DNA of 64,000 nucleotides from NCBI RefSeq assembly GCF_004135405.1, contig NZ_CP035491.1, forward strand, positions 682,001 through 746,000, read 5' to 3'. Shown here piece after piece: positions 27,694 to 37,033 of the stretch; the stretch's first letter is position 1, and every line of letters starts with the position of its first letter. The notes under the pieces were generated by a model, which did no database searches, had not been told where the DNA came from, and was given only the letters and a program-made list of their open reading frames with translations. Source of the stretch: Agromyces protaetiae (GTDB lineage: Bacteria > Actinomycetota > Actinomycetes > Actinomycetales > Microbacteriaceae). A program made the translations under genes and the position numbers.

Positions 27694-28188
27694 CTATGCC
27701 GCCGCGTCTTCGAGCGCCGCCTCGATGGCGGCGATGACCTCGGGCGCGTCGGGCTCGGTCTTCGGCCGGAACCGCGTGACGGTGCGGTCGGGCGCGACGA
27801 GGAACTTCTCGAAGTTCCAGGTCACGCGACCGGCCTTGCCCTCGGCGTCGGGCGTCTTCTTGAGCTCGGTGTAGAGCGGGTGCGCCTTGCGGCCGTTGAG
27901 GAGCACGCGGTCGACGACGGGGAACGTCACGCCCCACGTCGTCGAGCAGTATTCGGCGACGGCCTCGTTCGTGCCGAGCTCCTGCAGGAACTGGTTCGAC
28001 GGGAACCCGATGACGGTGAAGCCGCGGTCGCCGTACTCCTTCTGCAGCGCCTCGAGCTTCTCGTACTGCGGCGCGAGGCCGCAACGGGAGGCGACGTTGA
28101 CGATGAGCACCGTCTGCCCGGCGAAGTCGCCGAGGGAAGTCGTGCTGCCGTCCATCTTCGTGAAGGGAATATCGTCGATGATGCTCAC
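27694..28188 (-). CDS. glutathione peroxidase family (thioredoxin-dependent peroxidase)
   Basis: 164 residues. Peroxidatic Cys36 in NVASRCGLAPQYEKLE, GFPSNQF near 61 and WNFEKFLV near 124 give the Cys-Gln-Trp active site. Bacterial members usually take electrons from thioredoxin. The GTG start overlaps the stop of the LuxR-type regulator (GTGA), so synthesis is coupled to that regulator. Confidence 0.93.
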   Translation of the reverse strand: MSIIDDIPFTKMDGSTTSLGDFAGQTVLIVNVASRCGLAPQYEKLEALQKEYGDRGFTVIGFPSNQFLQELGTNEAVAEYCSTTWGVTFPVVDRVLLNGRKAHPLYTELKKTPDAEGKAGRVTWNFEKFLVAPDRTVTRFRPKTEPDAPEVIAAIEAALEDAAA

Positions 28189-31100
28189 TCAGCCACCGTA
28201 ACCCCGCGCGCACGCACGGCGGCCTCGGTGCGCGAAGATGCCCCGAGTTTTCTCAGGATCGCCGACACGTGCACGCTCGCGGTCTTGCCGCTGATGAACA
28301 GCCGCTCGCCGATCTGCTTGTTGCTGAGCCCTTCGGCGATGAGGTCGAGCACCTGCCGTTCGCGCGCGGTGAGGTCGTCGAGGTCGGATGCCTCGGGCGC
28401 GACGTCGTTCGTCGACGGTTCGGCGGATGCCTCGTCGTCGCCCGATTCCCGCGTCGCGAGCGCGAGCCCCGCGGCCTGCGCGAGCCGGTCGACGTGTCGC
28501 CGCACGAGTCCGACCCCGCGCTCGTCGGCGAGGTCGGCGGCAGCCTGCAACTCCATACGCGCCGCCTGCCGGTCGCCCGCCTCGAGGAGCGCCTCGGCGA
28601 GACGGAACCGCGCGTAGGGGGCGAGGTAGACGAACGCCTGGGACGCTTCCGCCGCGGCGACCGCGGTCCGCCACGCTTCGACCGCTTCACGCGGCCCGTG
28701 CGCGAGCTCGGCCCGCACGAACGCCGACCACAGCGTATGCGTCGGCCACACTGCGATCTCGTCGAGCCGCGAGAGCACGTCGCCCTCGAACCCGGCGAGC
28801 GCCGAGACATCCAACCCCGCCGCTGCCGCGCGCGCCGGGTCGCGACCCGCCTCGCCGAGCACTCGCGCAGCCGGCCAGAGGTGCAGCGCGACGTAGCCGA
28901 CGTGCTGTGCGGCCGGTCCGTCGAGCGCGATCGACGCTTCGCGCCAGGCCCCGGCGAGATCGCCGCCCTCGAGCAGGATCTCGGCGGCGAGCCGCCCGAG
29001 GCCGAACCGCGTCTGCACTTCGACGTCGGCGACCTTCGCCATCATCGGGTAGACGGCCCGCAGCCCGGCGACGGCGGCCTCGACGTCGCCGCTCCAGAGC
29101 GCCGCGACGAGCCGTGCCCGCTGCAGGTAGGCCTTGAACGGCGGCGGCGGGTCGAGGCTCAGCCCGCGTTCGACGAGCGCTTGGGCGCGATCCCACTCGC
29201 CGAGCGCGATGAGCGGCTCGGCGGCGTTCGCGGCGAGGAGGACACCCGAGCTGCGCTCGACGCCCTGTTCGCGCGCGATCTCGAGCCCGGCCTCGGCGAG
29301 CCGGACGGCCTGCTCGTGGTCGCCGATGAGGCTGCGGGTGTCGCTCACGTTGACCCAGTACCGCAGGAGCGCGGTGCCGTCGGTGCCCGCGAGGTCGTGC
29401 GCCTCTTCGAGCCCTTCGAGGCCTTCGGCGACCTCTCCGCGCGAGATGCGGCTGATCGAGGCGATGTTGCGCGCGACCGACGCCGACCGGAGCGCGCCGA
29501 TCTCGACGGCGAGGTCGTACGACTCGTCGCCGATCTCGACGGCGGCGTCGATCTCGCCCGCGATCATGAGCCGGCCGGCGAGCGCGGTCATGATCGCGGC
29601 GTGCAGGTCGCGCACCTCGGGCACGGTCTGGTCGAACGCGGCGATGCGGGCGAGCGCGTCGCGGAGGAGTTCGACCGTCCCGGGTTTGCCGAGGCTGCCG
29701 AGCACGATCGCCTGGTCGCGCAGGAGCCGCGGCACGTGCACCGATCCGTCGGGAGCTTCGGCGATCGCGGCCTTGATGAGGGCGAGCGCCCGCTCGCTCT
29801 CGCCCGCGTTGCGGAGGTAGGAGGCTGTACGACCCATGAACTCGATGCGGTCCACGCCGGCGAGCGCCTCGGCGTCGGGCACGACGTCCCAGAGGGCGAT
29901 CGCCCGCTCGCCGAGCTGCGCCGCGGTCGCGTATGCCGCGGCGCCGCGTGCTTCGCGCATCGCCTGGATCGTCGCGGGGAACGCCCGCACGGCGTCGTTC
30001 GCGCCGAGCCAGTGGAAGGAGATCTCGGCGGCGAGCCGCCGCGATCCCGCGGCCGCCCGCCGCTCGTACGCCTCGGCGTAGGCGGCGTGGAAGCGCGCCC
30101 GCTCGCCCGGCAGGAGGTCGGCGAGGATCGCCTCGCGCACGAGCGCGTGCCGGAATGCGTACTGGTCGCCGTCGACCGTGAGCACTCCCCGACGACGGCT
30201 TCGCGCGCGGCGCGATCGAGGTCGTCCGGGGAGCCCGCGAACACCGACTCGAGCAGGGCGTGCGACACCCGCACGCCTCCCGTCGAGACGAGCCGGAGAA
30301 GGGCCTGCGCTTCGTCGCTCAACCGTTCGTACCGCACGAGCAGGAGGTCGCGCAGCGTGTCGGGCAGTGCCGACTCGTCGTCGCACTCGTCGATGCCGAC
30401 GAGCTCTTCGACGAAGAACGGCACGCCCTCGCTGCGCCGGAAGACGTTGTCGACGACCGCGTCGGCCGGCGACTCGCCGGCCGCACCGGTCGCCGCGGCG
30501 CCCGCCGCGTTCGCCTGCAGGAGCTTCGCGAGCTTCTTGACCTGCGGGCGCGTCAGTCGCGACAGTTCGCGCCGGTCGACCCAGCGGTCGCGCTCCATCT
30601 CGGAGAGGAACCCCCGCACGGGATGCCCCCGGCCGACGTCTTCGGAGCGGTAGGTCAAGACGATGAGCACGCGGCTCGACGTGAGCGCGCGCATGAGGAA
30701 GCGCAGCAGCGCGAGCGTCGCCGCGTCGATCCAGTGGAGGTCTTCGATGACGAGGACGGTCGGCCGGTCGCGCGACACGGTCTCGAGGAGCACGGCGATC
30801 GCCTCGTGCAGTCGGCCGGCGGCCTCGGGGCCGCCGTTCGCACTCGCGCCGCGCTCGGCGTCGGATGCCGCGAGCTCGGGCAGAAGCGCGATGAGCGCGG
30901 GCCGCCCGGGGCCGACGGCGTCGAGCACGGTTTCGGCCCCGAGGTCGGCGACGAGCGTGCGGAGCGCGGCCTTGACGGGCGCATACGGCGAGGCCACGTC
31001 GCCGAGGTCGACGGACTGCCCCGCGAGCACGCGCACGTCGGGCCCGAGCCGACCGACGAACTCGGCGAGCAGCCGGGTCTTGCCGATGCCCGCCTCGCCG

Positions 31101-31210
31101 CCGAGCAGCCCCGTGCGCGGGGCGCCCTCGCGCGCTTGGTCGAGCAAGCCCTCGAGCCACGCGAGGTCTGCCTGCCGACCCACCATCTCTGAGCTCGACG
31201 AGGTCGTCAC
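28185..31210 (-). pseudogene. large AAA/LuxR-type regulator, frame broken by one missing base
   Basis: From GTG 31210 the frame gives an AAA domain: Walker A GGEAGIGKTRLL near residue 40, Walker B VLVIEDLHWID near 145. At 30187-30190 (CCCC on the plus strand) the frame is lost after AAREAVVG. The next frame resumes with VLTVDGDQYAFRHALVREAIL and runs through a TPR-like region to a C-terminal LuxR HTH (LTARERQVLDLIAEGLSNKQ). One more G restores AVVGGVLTVDGD and a protein of about 1,008 residues, normal for the LAL/MalT-like family. The rest is intact, so a sequence error or a very recent mutation is likely. Confidence 0.87.
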
Positions 31211-31296
31211 GGTTTCATGCTGCCACCATCCGGTGACACTGCGGCCCGAGACATCCGCCCCTTGCGAAGCTGTCGGAACGCCGACGGCGAGTTCGG

Positions 31297-31500
31297 TCAC
31301 CGGAGCGCGAGCTTCGGCAGACCGTGCGCGCGGCGGTGCGAGCGTCCGAACGGACGGCGCCCGCTCTTCGCCGCCGGAGCGTCGGCGTCGTCGAGTTCCG
31401 CCCGCTCGGCGGCGTCGCGTCGGAGAGCGAGTTCGCGCTCGGCACGGAGGACGTCGTGGTCGTGCTGGTGCGTTGCGACGAACGCGGCTGCGTACTGCAT
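31297..31500 (-). CDS. small hypothetical protein, 67 residues
   Basis: ATG 31500 is preceded by AGGAGG with 6 nt spacing, the best ribosome binding site in the window. The protein begins MQYAAAFVATHQHDHDVLRAERELALRRDA and is largely charged helix with a basic end. Small proteins of this kind (helical, histidine/arginine-rich) are common in this family of bacteria, but I know no function. Confidence 0.65.
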   Translation of the reverse strand: MQYAAAFVATHQHDHDVLRAERELALRRDAAERAELDDADAPAAKSGRRPFGRSHRRAHGLPKLALR

Positions 31501-31632
31501 TGCTTCCTCCTGGGATCCGTCCGGCTGATGCCGGCAGATTCAGAATCGTCTCTAAGGCCCCTTCGCCTCATCGAGTGATCGCCCTATTTCCGGGCGACGG
31601 ATGCCTCAGCTGCGCGCGAGCGCCTAAGGCGT

Positions 31633-31707
31633 CTCGGGCCTCCGGTGAGCAGGGCCCGAGCATGGAACGGCCCCGGCATCCTGATGTCGAGTCGGGACGC
31701 GGGGCCG
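31633..31707. terminator. two adjacent hairpins
   Basis: CTCGGGCC/GGCCCGAG (31633-31640 and 31653-31660) and CGGCCCCG/CGGGGCCG (31668-31675 and 31700-31707). They follow the 36-residue gene on the minus strand and probably end its transcript. Confidence 0.5.
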
Positions 31708-31726
31708 AGGGCGCGTGGCGGATGTC

Positions 31727-31837
31727 TCACGCGAGGCGGGTCGGCACGCGGCGGTAGCCGTCGCGGCGAAGCTGGATGACGGTGCCTGCGACGGACGCTG
31801 CGGCGAGCGCGGCGAGGAGCACGGTGAGGATGAGCAT
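31727..31837 (-). CDS. 36-residue single-helix membrane protein
   Basis: ATG 31837 is preceded by GGAAGGAGG with a 7-nt spacer. The product is one hydrophobic helix (LILTVLLAALAAASVAGTVI) and a basic tail ending DGYRRVPTRLA, with 36 codons and a TGA stop. The strong ribosome binding site, G/C third positions and isolated terminator support a real gene. Membrane-inserted small protein, role unknown. Confidence 0.65.
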   Translation of the reverse strand: MLILTVLLAALAAASVAGTVIQLRRDGYRRVPTRLA

Positions 31838-31891
31838 GGCCGAACCTCCTTCCTGGCGTCGTTGCATCACGGTCGGTGCATGCGGGATCGA

Positions 31892-32590
31892 TCACAGTCT
31901 GGGCGGGTAGGCCGTGGCGGTCTTCAGCGCTCGCACCGAATCGGGCACGGGCGTTCCCGCAGGGGTCAGCACTGAGGCGACGGGGTCGCCCCAGCTCTGC
32001 GCGAGCGGCACGATGCCCGCCCACGTCGAGTGGTCCTCGCCGTCGTCCTCGGCTTCGCCCGCTCCGGCGGCGCGCATCTTCATGACGACGTCGTCGAGGG
32101 CGAGGCGCAGCACGCGCGTCGCGGCGAGCTCTTTGCGCGTGTTCTCGCGCACCTCGGCCTTCCGACCGGGAAGCAGTTTCTCGGAGAGGAGGTCGAGGGC
32201 GGATGCCTCGTCCGCGACCTCTTCGAGGACGCCGTAGATCATGGCGCTGCGGTAGTTCATCGAGTGGTCGTAGAGGGAGCGGGCGACGACGATCGCGTCG
32301 AGCGAGGTGACGGCGAACGCGACGGGCGTGCGCTCGGCCGCCGCGCGGAGCGCGAACCCTCCGCCCGTCGACCCGTGGAGGAGCACGGCGTCGCCGACGC
32401 GGGCGAACGCCATGGGCACGACGATCGGCGCGCCGTGGTGGGTCGCGGCGAGGTGCCCGACGAGCTGCTCGTCGAGGAGCCGGTGGAGTTCGGCGCGGTC
32501 GAAGGTCTGCCGCTCGGAGAGGCGGCGGATGCGCCGGTCGGTCTCGATGGGGGCGGTGGGCGCTGCGGGGGCGGTGTCGATCGTGGTCAC
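31892..32590 (-). CDS. PNPOx-fold flavin-binding protein (NimA-like)
   Basis: 232 residues. ELHRLLDEQLVGHLAATHHGAPIVVPMAF is the N-terminal strand-helix of the FMN-binding split barrel, and LLHGSTGGGFALRAA follows. It belongs to the pyridoxamine 5'-phosphate oxidase-like/NimA group and not to PdxH itself. It is divergent from a MocR-type regulator, an arrangement often seen for PNPOx-like genes, so it is the likely target of that regulator. Confidence 0.88.
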   Translation of the reverse strand: MTTIDTAPAAPTAPIETDRRIRRLSERQTFDRAELHRLLDEQLVGHLAATHHGAPIVVPMAFARVGDAVLLHGSTGGGFALRAAAERTPVAFAVTSLDAIVVARSLYDHSMNYRSAMIYGVLEEVADEASALDLLSEKLLPGRKAEVRENTRKELAATRVLRLALDDVVMKMRAAGAGEAEDDGEDHSTWAGIVPLAQSWGDPVASVLTPAGTPVPDSVRALKTATAYPPRL

Positions 32591-32675
32591 GTTCTCAGAC
32601 TGGCCGCCGCACTGGACTGTCTGATAGACCAGTCGTGAACCATTCGACCAGTCCAGTCAGGGGGTTGCGGAGGGC

Positions 32676-34229
32676 ATGGACGGACCGATCCTCGCCATCG
32701 ACCGGGACGACGCGCGGCCGCTCGGCGCGCAGCTCGTCGAGGGCATCCGCCGAGGCATCCTCTCGGGCGCCCTCGCGCCGGGCGACCCCATGCCGTCGAC
32801 GCGCGCGTTCGCGACCGAGCTCGGCGTCTCGCGCAGCTCGATCGTCGCCGCCTACGAGCAGCTCGTCGGCGAGGGCTACCTCGACGCGCGGCAGGGCGCG
32901 CCGACGCGCGTCGCCGAACTCGAGGCGCGGCTCGCCTCCGAGTTCTCCGCCCGGCCCGGCGGCGCCGCCGACTCCCGTTTCAGGAGACCGGAGTCTGCTC
33001 AGGATGATTCGGGGCATCCGGTCCTGAATAGCCTCCGGTCTCCTGAAACCGAGGTGCCGCGCATCGACCTCACGCCCGGCAAGCCCTCGACGACACGCCT
33101 CGATGAGCGGGCCTGGCGGGCCGCGTGGCGCGCGGTGGGGGCATCCGCGCTCCCGAACGACTCCCCGCCGCCCTTCGGAATCGCCGCGCTCCGCGCGGGC
33201 ATCGCCGACCATCTGCGCCAGGCGCGCGGACTCGTGTGCGCCGCCGACGACATCGTGGTGACCGCGGGCACGGCCGAGGCACTCGCCCTCGTGGCCCTCG
33301 CCCTCGCCGAACTCGCGGGGCGCGCGCCGCGCGTCGCCGTCGAGAACCCCGGCTATGCGGGCGCACGACGCACGCTCGAGCGGCACGGGGCGACGACCGT
33401 TCCGGTGCCGGTCGGGCCCGACGGGCTCGACCTCGGGGCGCTCGCGCGCACCCGGCGCCTCGACGCCGTCATGGTGACCCCGAGCCATCAGTACCCGCTG
33501 GGCGGACGCCTGCCCGCCGCCCACCGGCTCGACCTCCTCGAGCTCGCACGCACGCGCGACCTTCTCGTCCTCGAGGACGACTACGACAGCGAGTTCCGCC
33601 ACACCGGAGCGCCGCTGCCCGCGCTCGCGTCGCTCGACCGGGACGACCGCACGGTGCTCGTCGGGAGCTTCTCGAAGGTGCTGAGCCCGTGGCTGCGGAT
33701 CGGCTACCTCGTGCTCCCGTACCGCCCGGCGCTCCGCGCCGCGGTCGCGGCCGTGCGCGCCGACTCGCCCCCGCCCGTCGCCGGGCCCGTGCAGCAGGCC
33801 GTCGCCGAACTGCTCGCGTCGGGCGCCCTGCGGCGGCACATCGCGGCGGCGCGGCGCGAGTACGCGCACCGGCGCCGGCTCGTCGAGGAGGCGCTCGGCG
33901 GGCTCTCTTCGACCGACTCGACGAGGTCCGGTCTCTTCGGGCTCGACGGGGGTTTGCACGCGGTCCTTCGATTGCCGGACGCCTCGGCCGCGACATCCCT
34001 CGTCGACGCCCTCGCCGAAGCGGGCATCGCGGTCGCGCCGCTCGCCGACTACTCGGCGCCCGTGCGAGACCGGGCGCCCGGCGACCCGCCCGCCGACCCG
34101 CCGGCCGGCATCGTCATCGGCTACGCGGGCGTCTCCGACACGGCCCTCGCCGAAGCCCTCGGCCGGATCCGGGCACTCGTCTCCGCGACGCGCAACGCGG
34201 ACGTAGACGCATCCGACCCTCGTCAATAG
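32676..34229 (+). CDS. MocR/PdxR-family regulator (GntR HTH fused to aminotransferase domain)
   Basis: 517 residues. The winged HTH at about 16-75 has MPSTRAFATELGVSRSSIVAAYEQL. From about 130 to the end is a fold-type-I aminotransferase domain with NPGYAGARRTLE, EDDYDSEFRH and the PLP lysine in GSFSKVLSP. Such proteins sense PLP or related amines. The linker at residues about 101-125 is encoded by a long inverted repeat (32977-33049), apparently an in-frame insert. It probably activates the divergent PNPOx-like gene. Confidence 0.92.
   Translation: MDGPILAIDRDDARPLGAQLVEGIRRGILSGALAPGDPMPSTRAFATELGVSRSSIVAAYEQLVGEGYLDARQGAPTRVAELEARLASEFSARPGGAADSRFRRPESAQDDSGHPVLNSLRSPETEVPRIDLTPGKPSTTRLDERAWRAAWRAVGASALPNDSPPPFGIAALRAGIADHLRQARGLVCAADDIVVTAGTAEALALVALALAELAGRAPRVAVENPGYAGARRTLERHGATTVPVPVGPDGLDLGALARTRRLDAVMVTPSHQYPLGGRLPAAHRLDLLELARTRDLLVLEDDYDSEFRHTGAPLPALASLDRDDRTVLVGSFSKVLSPWLRIGYLVLPYRPALRAAVAAVRADSPPPVAGPVQQAVAELLASGALRRHIAAARREYAHRRRLVEEALGGLSSTDSTRSGLFGLDGGLHAVLRLPDASAATSLVDALAEAGIAVAPLADYSAPVRDRAPGDPPADPPAGIVIGYAGVSDTALAEALGRIRALVSATRNADVDASDPRQ
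32977..33049. repeat. inverted repeat inserted in frame in the MocR linker
   Basis: GTTTCAGGAGACCGGAG (32977-32993) and its perfect 17-bp complement (33033-33049) flank an inner TCAGGA ... TCCTGA pair. The 73-bp element keeps the reading frame and codes a hydrophilic, Ser/Pro/Arg-rich peptide between the two domains. It looks like a palindromic mobile element tolerated in a linker. Confidence 0.8.
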
Positions 34230-34262
34230 GCTGACCGAATCCCCCGGAGACGAGGAGGCGCG

Positions 34263-34766
34263 TTGACCCCGACCCGAACCCGCCGGTCGGCCCTGCCCGC
34301 ACCGGCCGCCCTTCTCATGACGCTCGCGGCGGTGCCGCTGCTGCTGACGGGCTGTTTCCCGAGCGAGGAGAAGCCCGTCGAGACGGTCTACGTGACGGTC
34401 CCGGCGAAGCCGGCGCCGACGACGGTGCAGCCCGTGACACCGACCGTCGCACCCGAGCCGCCGGCGCCGCCCGCCGCCGAGCCGGCCCCGCCGGTTCCGA
34501 ACGATCCGGCACCCGTCTACGAGCCCGGCCCTGCCTACGACAACGGCCCGGTCCCCGGCGCCAACGGCCCCACCGACGTCGACGGCAACGGCGTGCCGAG
34601 CATCTACACGGTCGTCTCCGGCGACAGCTTCTTCGACATCGCGCAGCGGTTCGACCTGCCGCAGCAGCAACTGCTGCGGATGAACCCGCAGATCCACGAC
34701 TTCGGCGAAACCGTGTACATCGGCGACAAGATCAACCTCGACTGGCAGCGGGTCGGGCTCGGCTGA
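34263..34766 (+). CDS. LysM-domain lipoprotein
   Basis: 167 residues, TTG start behind GAGGAGG. Signal peptide with lipobox LLTGC (Cys at about 31), a Pro/Ala/Val-rich linker of about 75 residues, and a C-terminal LysM domain (IYTVVSGDSFFDIAQRFDLPQQQLLRMNP) that binds peptidoglycan. It is anchored in the membrane and reaches the cell wall. First gene of a three-gene operon; the stop overlaps the next start. Confidence 0.85.
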   Translation: MTPTRTRRSALPAPAALLMTLAAVPLLLTGCFPSEEKPVETVYVTVPAKPAPTTVQPVTPTVAPEPPAPPAAEPAPPVPNDPAPVYEPGPAYDNGPVPGANGPTDVDGNGVPSIYTVVSGDSFFDIAQRFDLPQQQLLRMNPQIHDFGETVYIGDKINLDWQRVGLG

Positions 34767-35173
34767 TGCCCGAGATCGTGCTCGAGCCGTGGAGTCCGTG
34801 GCCGCTCGTCTTCCCGGCCCTCGCCGTGATCGTCGGCGCGGTGCTCGCGATCGCGGGGCGCGGGCGCCGCGGTGCGCGCGAGATCGGGTACGTGCTCGTC
34901 GTGGGCGGCGCGCTCACCGCGTTCGGCCTGCTCGGCTTCTTGAGCGGCACGTGGGACCAGGGGCAGCGCACCGACGCCCTCGTCGAGCTCGGGTACGAGC
35001 ACCCGACGTTCTCCGAGGGCGAGGGCATCGTCGGCGGGTCGCCCGGCGCCATCCACTTCGAGGCCGAACGCGACGGCTCGAAGGTCGTCGGACGGCTGGT
35101 GCCGCTCGGCGACTCGCGGTGGCGGGTCGTCGAGGGTGAGCCGGGCGAGGGCGAGCGCGGGGGTGAGGAGTGA
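34766..35173 (+). CDS. small membrane protein, paralogue of the next gene
   Basis: 135 residues: a hydrophobic helix at about 12-31, another at about 40-60, then an extracytoplasmic-looking acidic domain. It shares with the next protein the pattern PWPL-FP-L, G-W..G-RTDAL, L-IEHP/YEHP and ERDG, so the two arose by duplication. Starts inside the LysM gene stop (TGATG) and ends overlapping the next start. Function unknown. Confidence 0.8.
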   Translation: MPEIVLEPWSPWPLVFPALAVIVGAVLAIAGRGRRGAREIGYVLVVGGALTAFGLLGFLSGTWDQGQRTDALVELGYEHPTFSEGEGIVGGSPGAIHFEAERDGSKVVGRLVPLGDSRWRVVEGEPGEGERGGEE

Positions 35174-35556
35174 CCGAGACCGTCGTCATCGCGGCGTGGA
35201 ATCCGTGGCCGCTGATCTTCCCCGTGCTCATCGCCCTCGCGGGCGTCGCGCTCTCGATCGTCGGCACCCGCCGCCGCTCGAAGCCCGTGCGCGAGGGCGG
35301 CTATGTGGCGTTCCTCGTCGGAGCGCTCGCGCTGGCCGCGATGACATGGTCGCTGTCGGGCATGTGGGATAGCGGCGCGCGCACCGACGCGCTCGCTCGG
35401 CTGGGCATCGAGCACCCCGTCTATTCGGGCGACTTCACGCTCTACGACGACGCGCTCGCGCCGATCGCCTTCACGGGCGAGCGCGACGGCGAGCCCGTGC
35501 GCGGCGTGCTCGTGCAGGTCGAGGGCGAGCGGTGGGAAGTGCGCACGCGCGAGTAG
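35170..35556 (+). CDS. small membrane protein, tandem paralogue
   Basis: 128 residues, GTG start overlapping the previous stop (GTGA). Two N-terminal helices and a soluble C-terminal part with the same MWDSGARTDALARLGIEHP core as its neighbour. Probably forms a complex with that paralogue and the LysM lipoprotein; this is inferred only from coupling. Confidence 0.78.
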   Translation: MTETVVIAAWNPWPLIFPVLIALAGVALSIVGTRRRSKPVREGGYVAFLVGALALAAMTWSLSGMWDSGARTDALARLGIEHPVYSGDFTLYDDALAPIAFTGERDGEPVRGVLVQVEGERWEVRTRE

Positions 35557-35569
35557 CGCCCGCGTCGAC

Positions 35570-36952
35570 CTACGCGAACAGCGCCTGCCCCACGAACTCG
35601 CCCTTCTTGACGCCGCCCGGCACGGCGAAGATCGCCGATCCGACGTGCTTCAGGTACTCGTTGAGCCCGTCGGAGGCGAGCGAGCGCTGCACGTCGATGA
35701 ACTGCTGCGGCGAGCGCTGGTAGGCGATGAAGAAGAGGCCGGCGTCGAGGCGCCCGAGTTCGTCATTGCCGTCGACGAAGTTGTACCCGCGGCGGAGCAT
35801 GCGCGTGCCGCCGTTCATCGTGGGGTGCGCGAGCCGCACGTGCGCGTTGACGTCGATGAGGGGCGCGCCCGTCGGGCCTTCGGCCTCGAAGTCGGGCTCG
35901 GTGAATTCGCCGCCGCCCGAGAGCGGCGCGCCCGAGCCTTTCGAGCGACCGACGAGCATCTCTTGCTCGCCGAGCTGCACGCGGTCCCAGTTCTCGATGA
36001 TCATGCGGATGCGCCGCGTCACGAGGTACGAACCGCCCGCGAGCCACGCGGGCTCGTCGGATGCCCCGACCCACACCTGCTCGTCGACGAGGTCGTGCTG
36101 CTCGACCTTGAGGTTCGCGGTGCCGTCCTTGAACCCGAAGAGGTTGCGGGGCGTCGCCTGCGCGGTCGACGTCGACGACGTGCGGCCGAAGCCGAGTTGC
36201 GACCAACGCAACGTCGCGCGCCCGAAGGCGATGCGCGAGAGATTGCGGATGGCGTGGACCGCGACCTGCGGGTCGTCGGCGCACGCCTGGATGGCGAGGT
36301 CGCCGCCTGTGAGCTGCGGCACGAGGGCGTCGCCTTGGAAGCGCGGCAGCGGTTCGAGGAGCGGCGGGCGGCGGGCGGCGAGCCCGAACCGATCGGTGCC
36401 GTCGGCCGTCGTGAAGAGCGTCGGCCCGAACCCGAACGTGATCGTGAGGCCCGACGCGTGCAGGCCGAGCGCCTCGCCCGTGTCGACGGGCGGGGCGTAG
36501 TCGCTGCCGCCGACGGCGCCGCCCTCTTCGACCTCGAGGCCCTGGGTCAGGCGTGCGGCCGCGGCCGTCCAGTCGGCGAGGAGTCCTTTGAGGCCGTCGC
36601 GGTCGAGCATGTCTGACACGTCGAACGCCGCGAAGTGCAGCCGGTCTTGCACGGGCGTCGTGATGCCGGCCTGGTGCGTTCCGTAGAAGTCGTAGACGGA
36701 TGCCTCGGAGCCGCCGCCGCTCGCACCACCGCCCGCGATCGCGGCCGCCGCCGCAGCGCCTCCGGCGCCGCCGACCGCGAGCCCCGCGGCGCCCGCGCCG
36801 AGGAGGCCGAACAGACCGCGACGGCTGACGCCGTGCGCCTGCTCAGCGTGGGTCTGCTCAGCGGGCGCGGCGTCAGCCGTCGGTGCGTTCGTCTGCGGCG
36901 AGACATCCGCCTCGCTGTGCCCGGCCGCGCCGGGCGTGTCGTGCTCTCCCAT
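35570..36952 (-). CDS. efeB: EfeB, Tat-exported Dyp-type haem peroxidase/deferrochelatase
   Basis: 460 residues from ATG 36952 (a GTG at 36964 adds 4). The Tat signal SRRGLFGLLGAGAAG follows a 45-residue Ala-rich leader. The Dyp hallmark GFKDGTANLK and the distal region around RFGLAARRP are present. It works outside the membrane with EfeO and EfeU, oxidising ferrous iron or taking iron from haem. Last gene of efeUOB. Confidence 0.93.
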   Translation of the reverse strand: MGEHDTPGAAGHSEADVSPQTNAPTADAAPAEQTHAEQAHGVSRRGLFGLLGAGAAGLAVGGAGGAAAAAAIAGGGASGGGSEASVYDFYGTHQAGITTPVQDRLHFAAFDVSDMLDRDGLKGLLADWTAAAARLTQGLEVEEGGAVGGSDYAPPVDTGEALGLHASGLTITFGFGPTLFTTADGTDRFGLAARRPPLLEPLPRFQGDALVPQLTGGDLAIQACADDPQVAVHAIRNLSRIAFGRATLRWSQLGFGRTSSTSTAQATPRNLFGFKDGTANLKVEQHDLVDEQVWVGASDEPAWLAGGSYLVTRRIRMIIENWDRVQLGEQEMLVGRSKGSGAPLSGGGEFTEPDFEAEGPTGAPLIDVNAHVRLAHPTMNGGTRMLRRGYNFVDGNDELGRLDAGLFFIAYQRSPQQFIDVQRSLASDGLNEYLKHVGSAIFAVPGGVKKGEFVGQALFA

Positions 36953-37033
36953 GGTCCCGTTCACGCCGTCTGTTCCATCGTCATCGGAATCGTACGGCGT
37001 GAACGGGAACGCAACCTGGGCGAGGCTCGGGGA

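Noticed and set aside
28185-31160. A single 991-codon reading for the LuxR regulator from 31160
   Set aside because: The first third of that frame is meaningless Arg-rich sequence; the real AAA domain is in the other frame.
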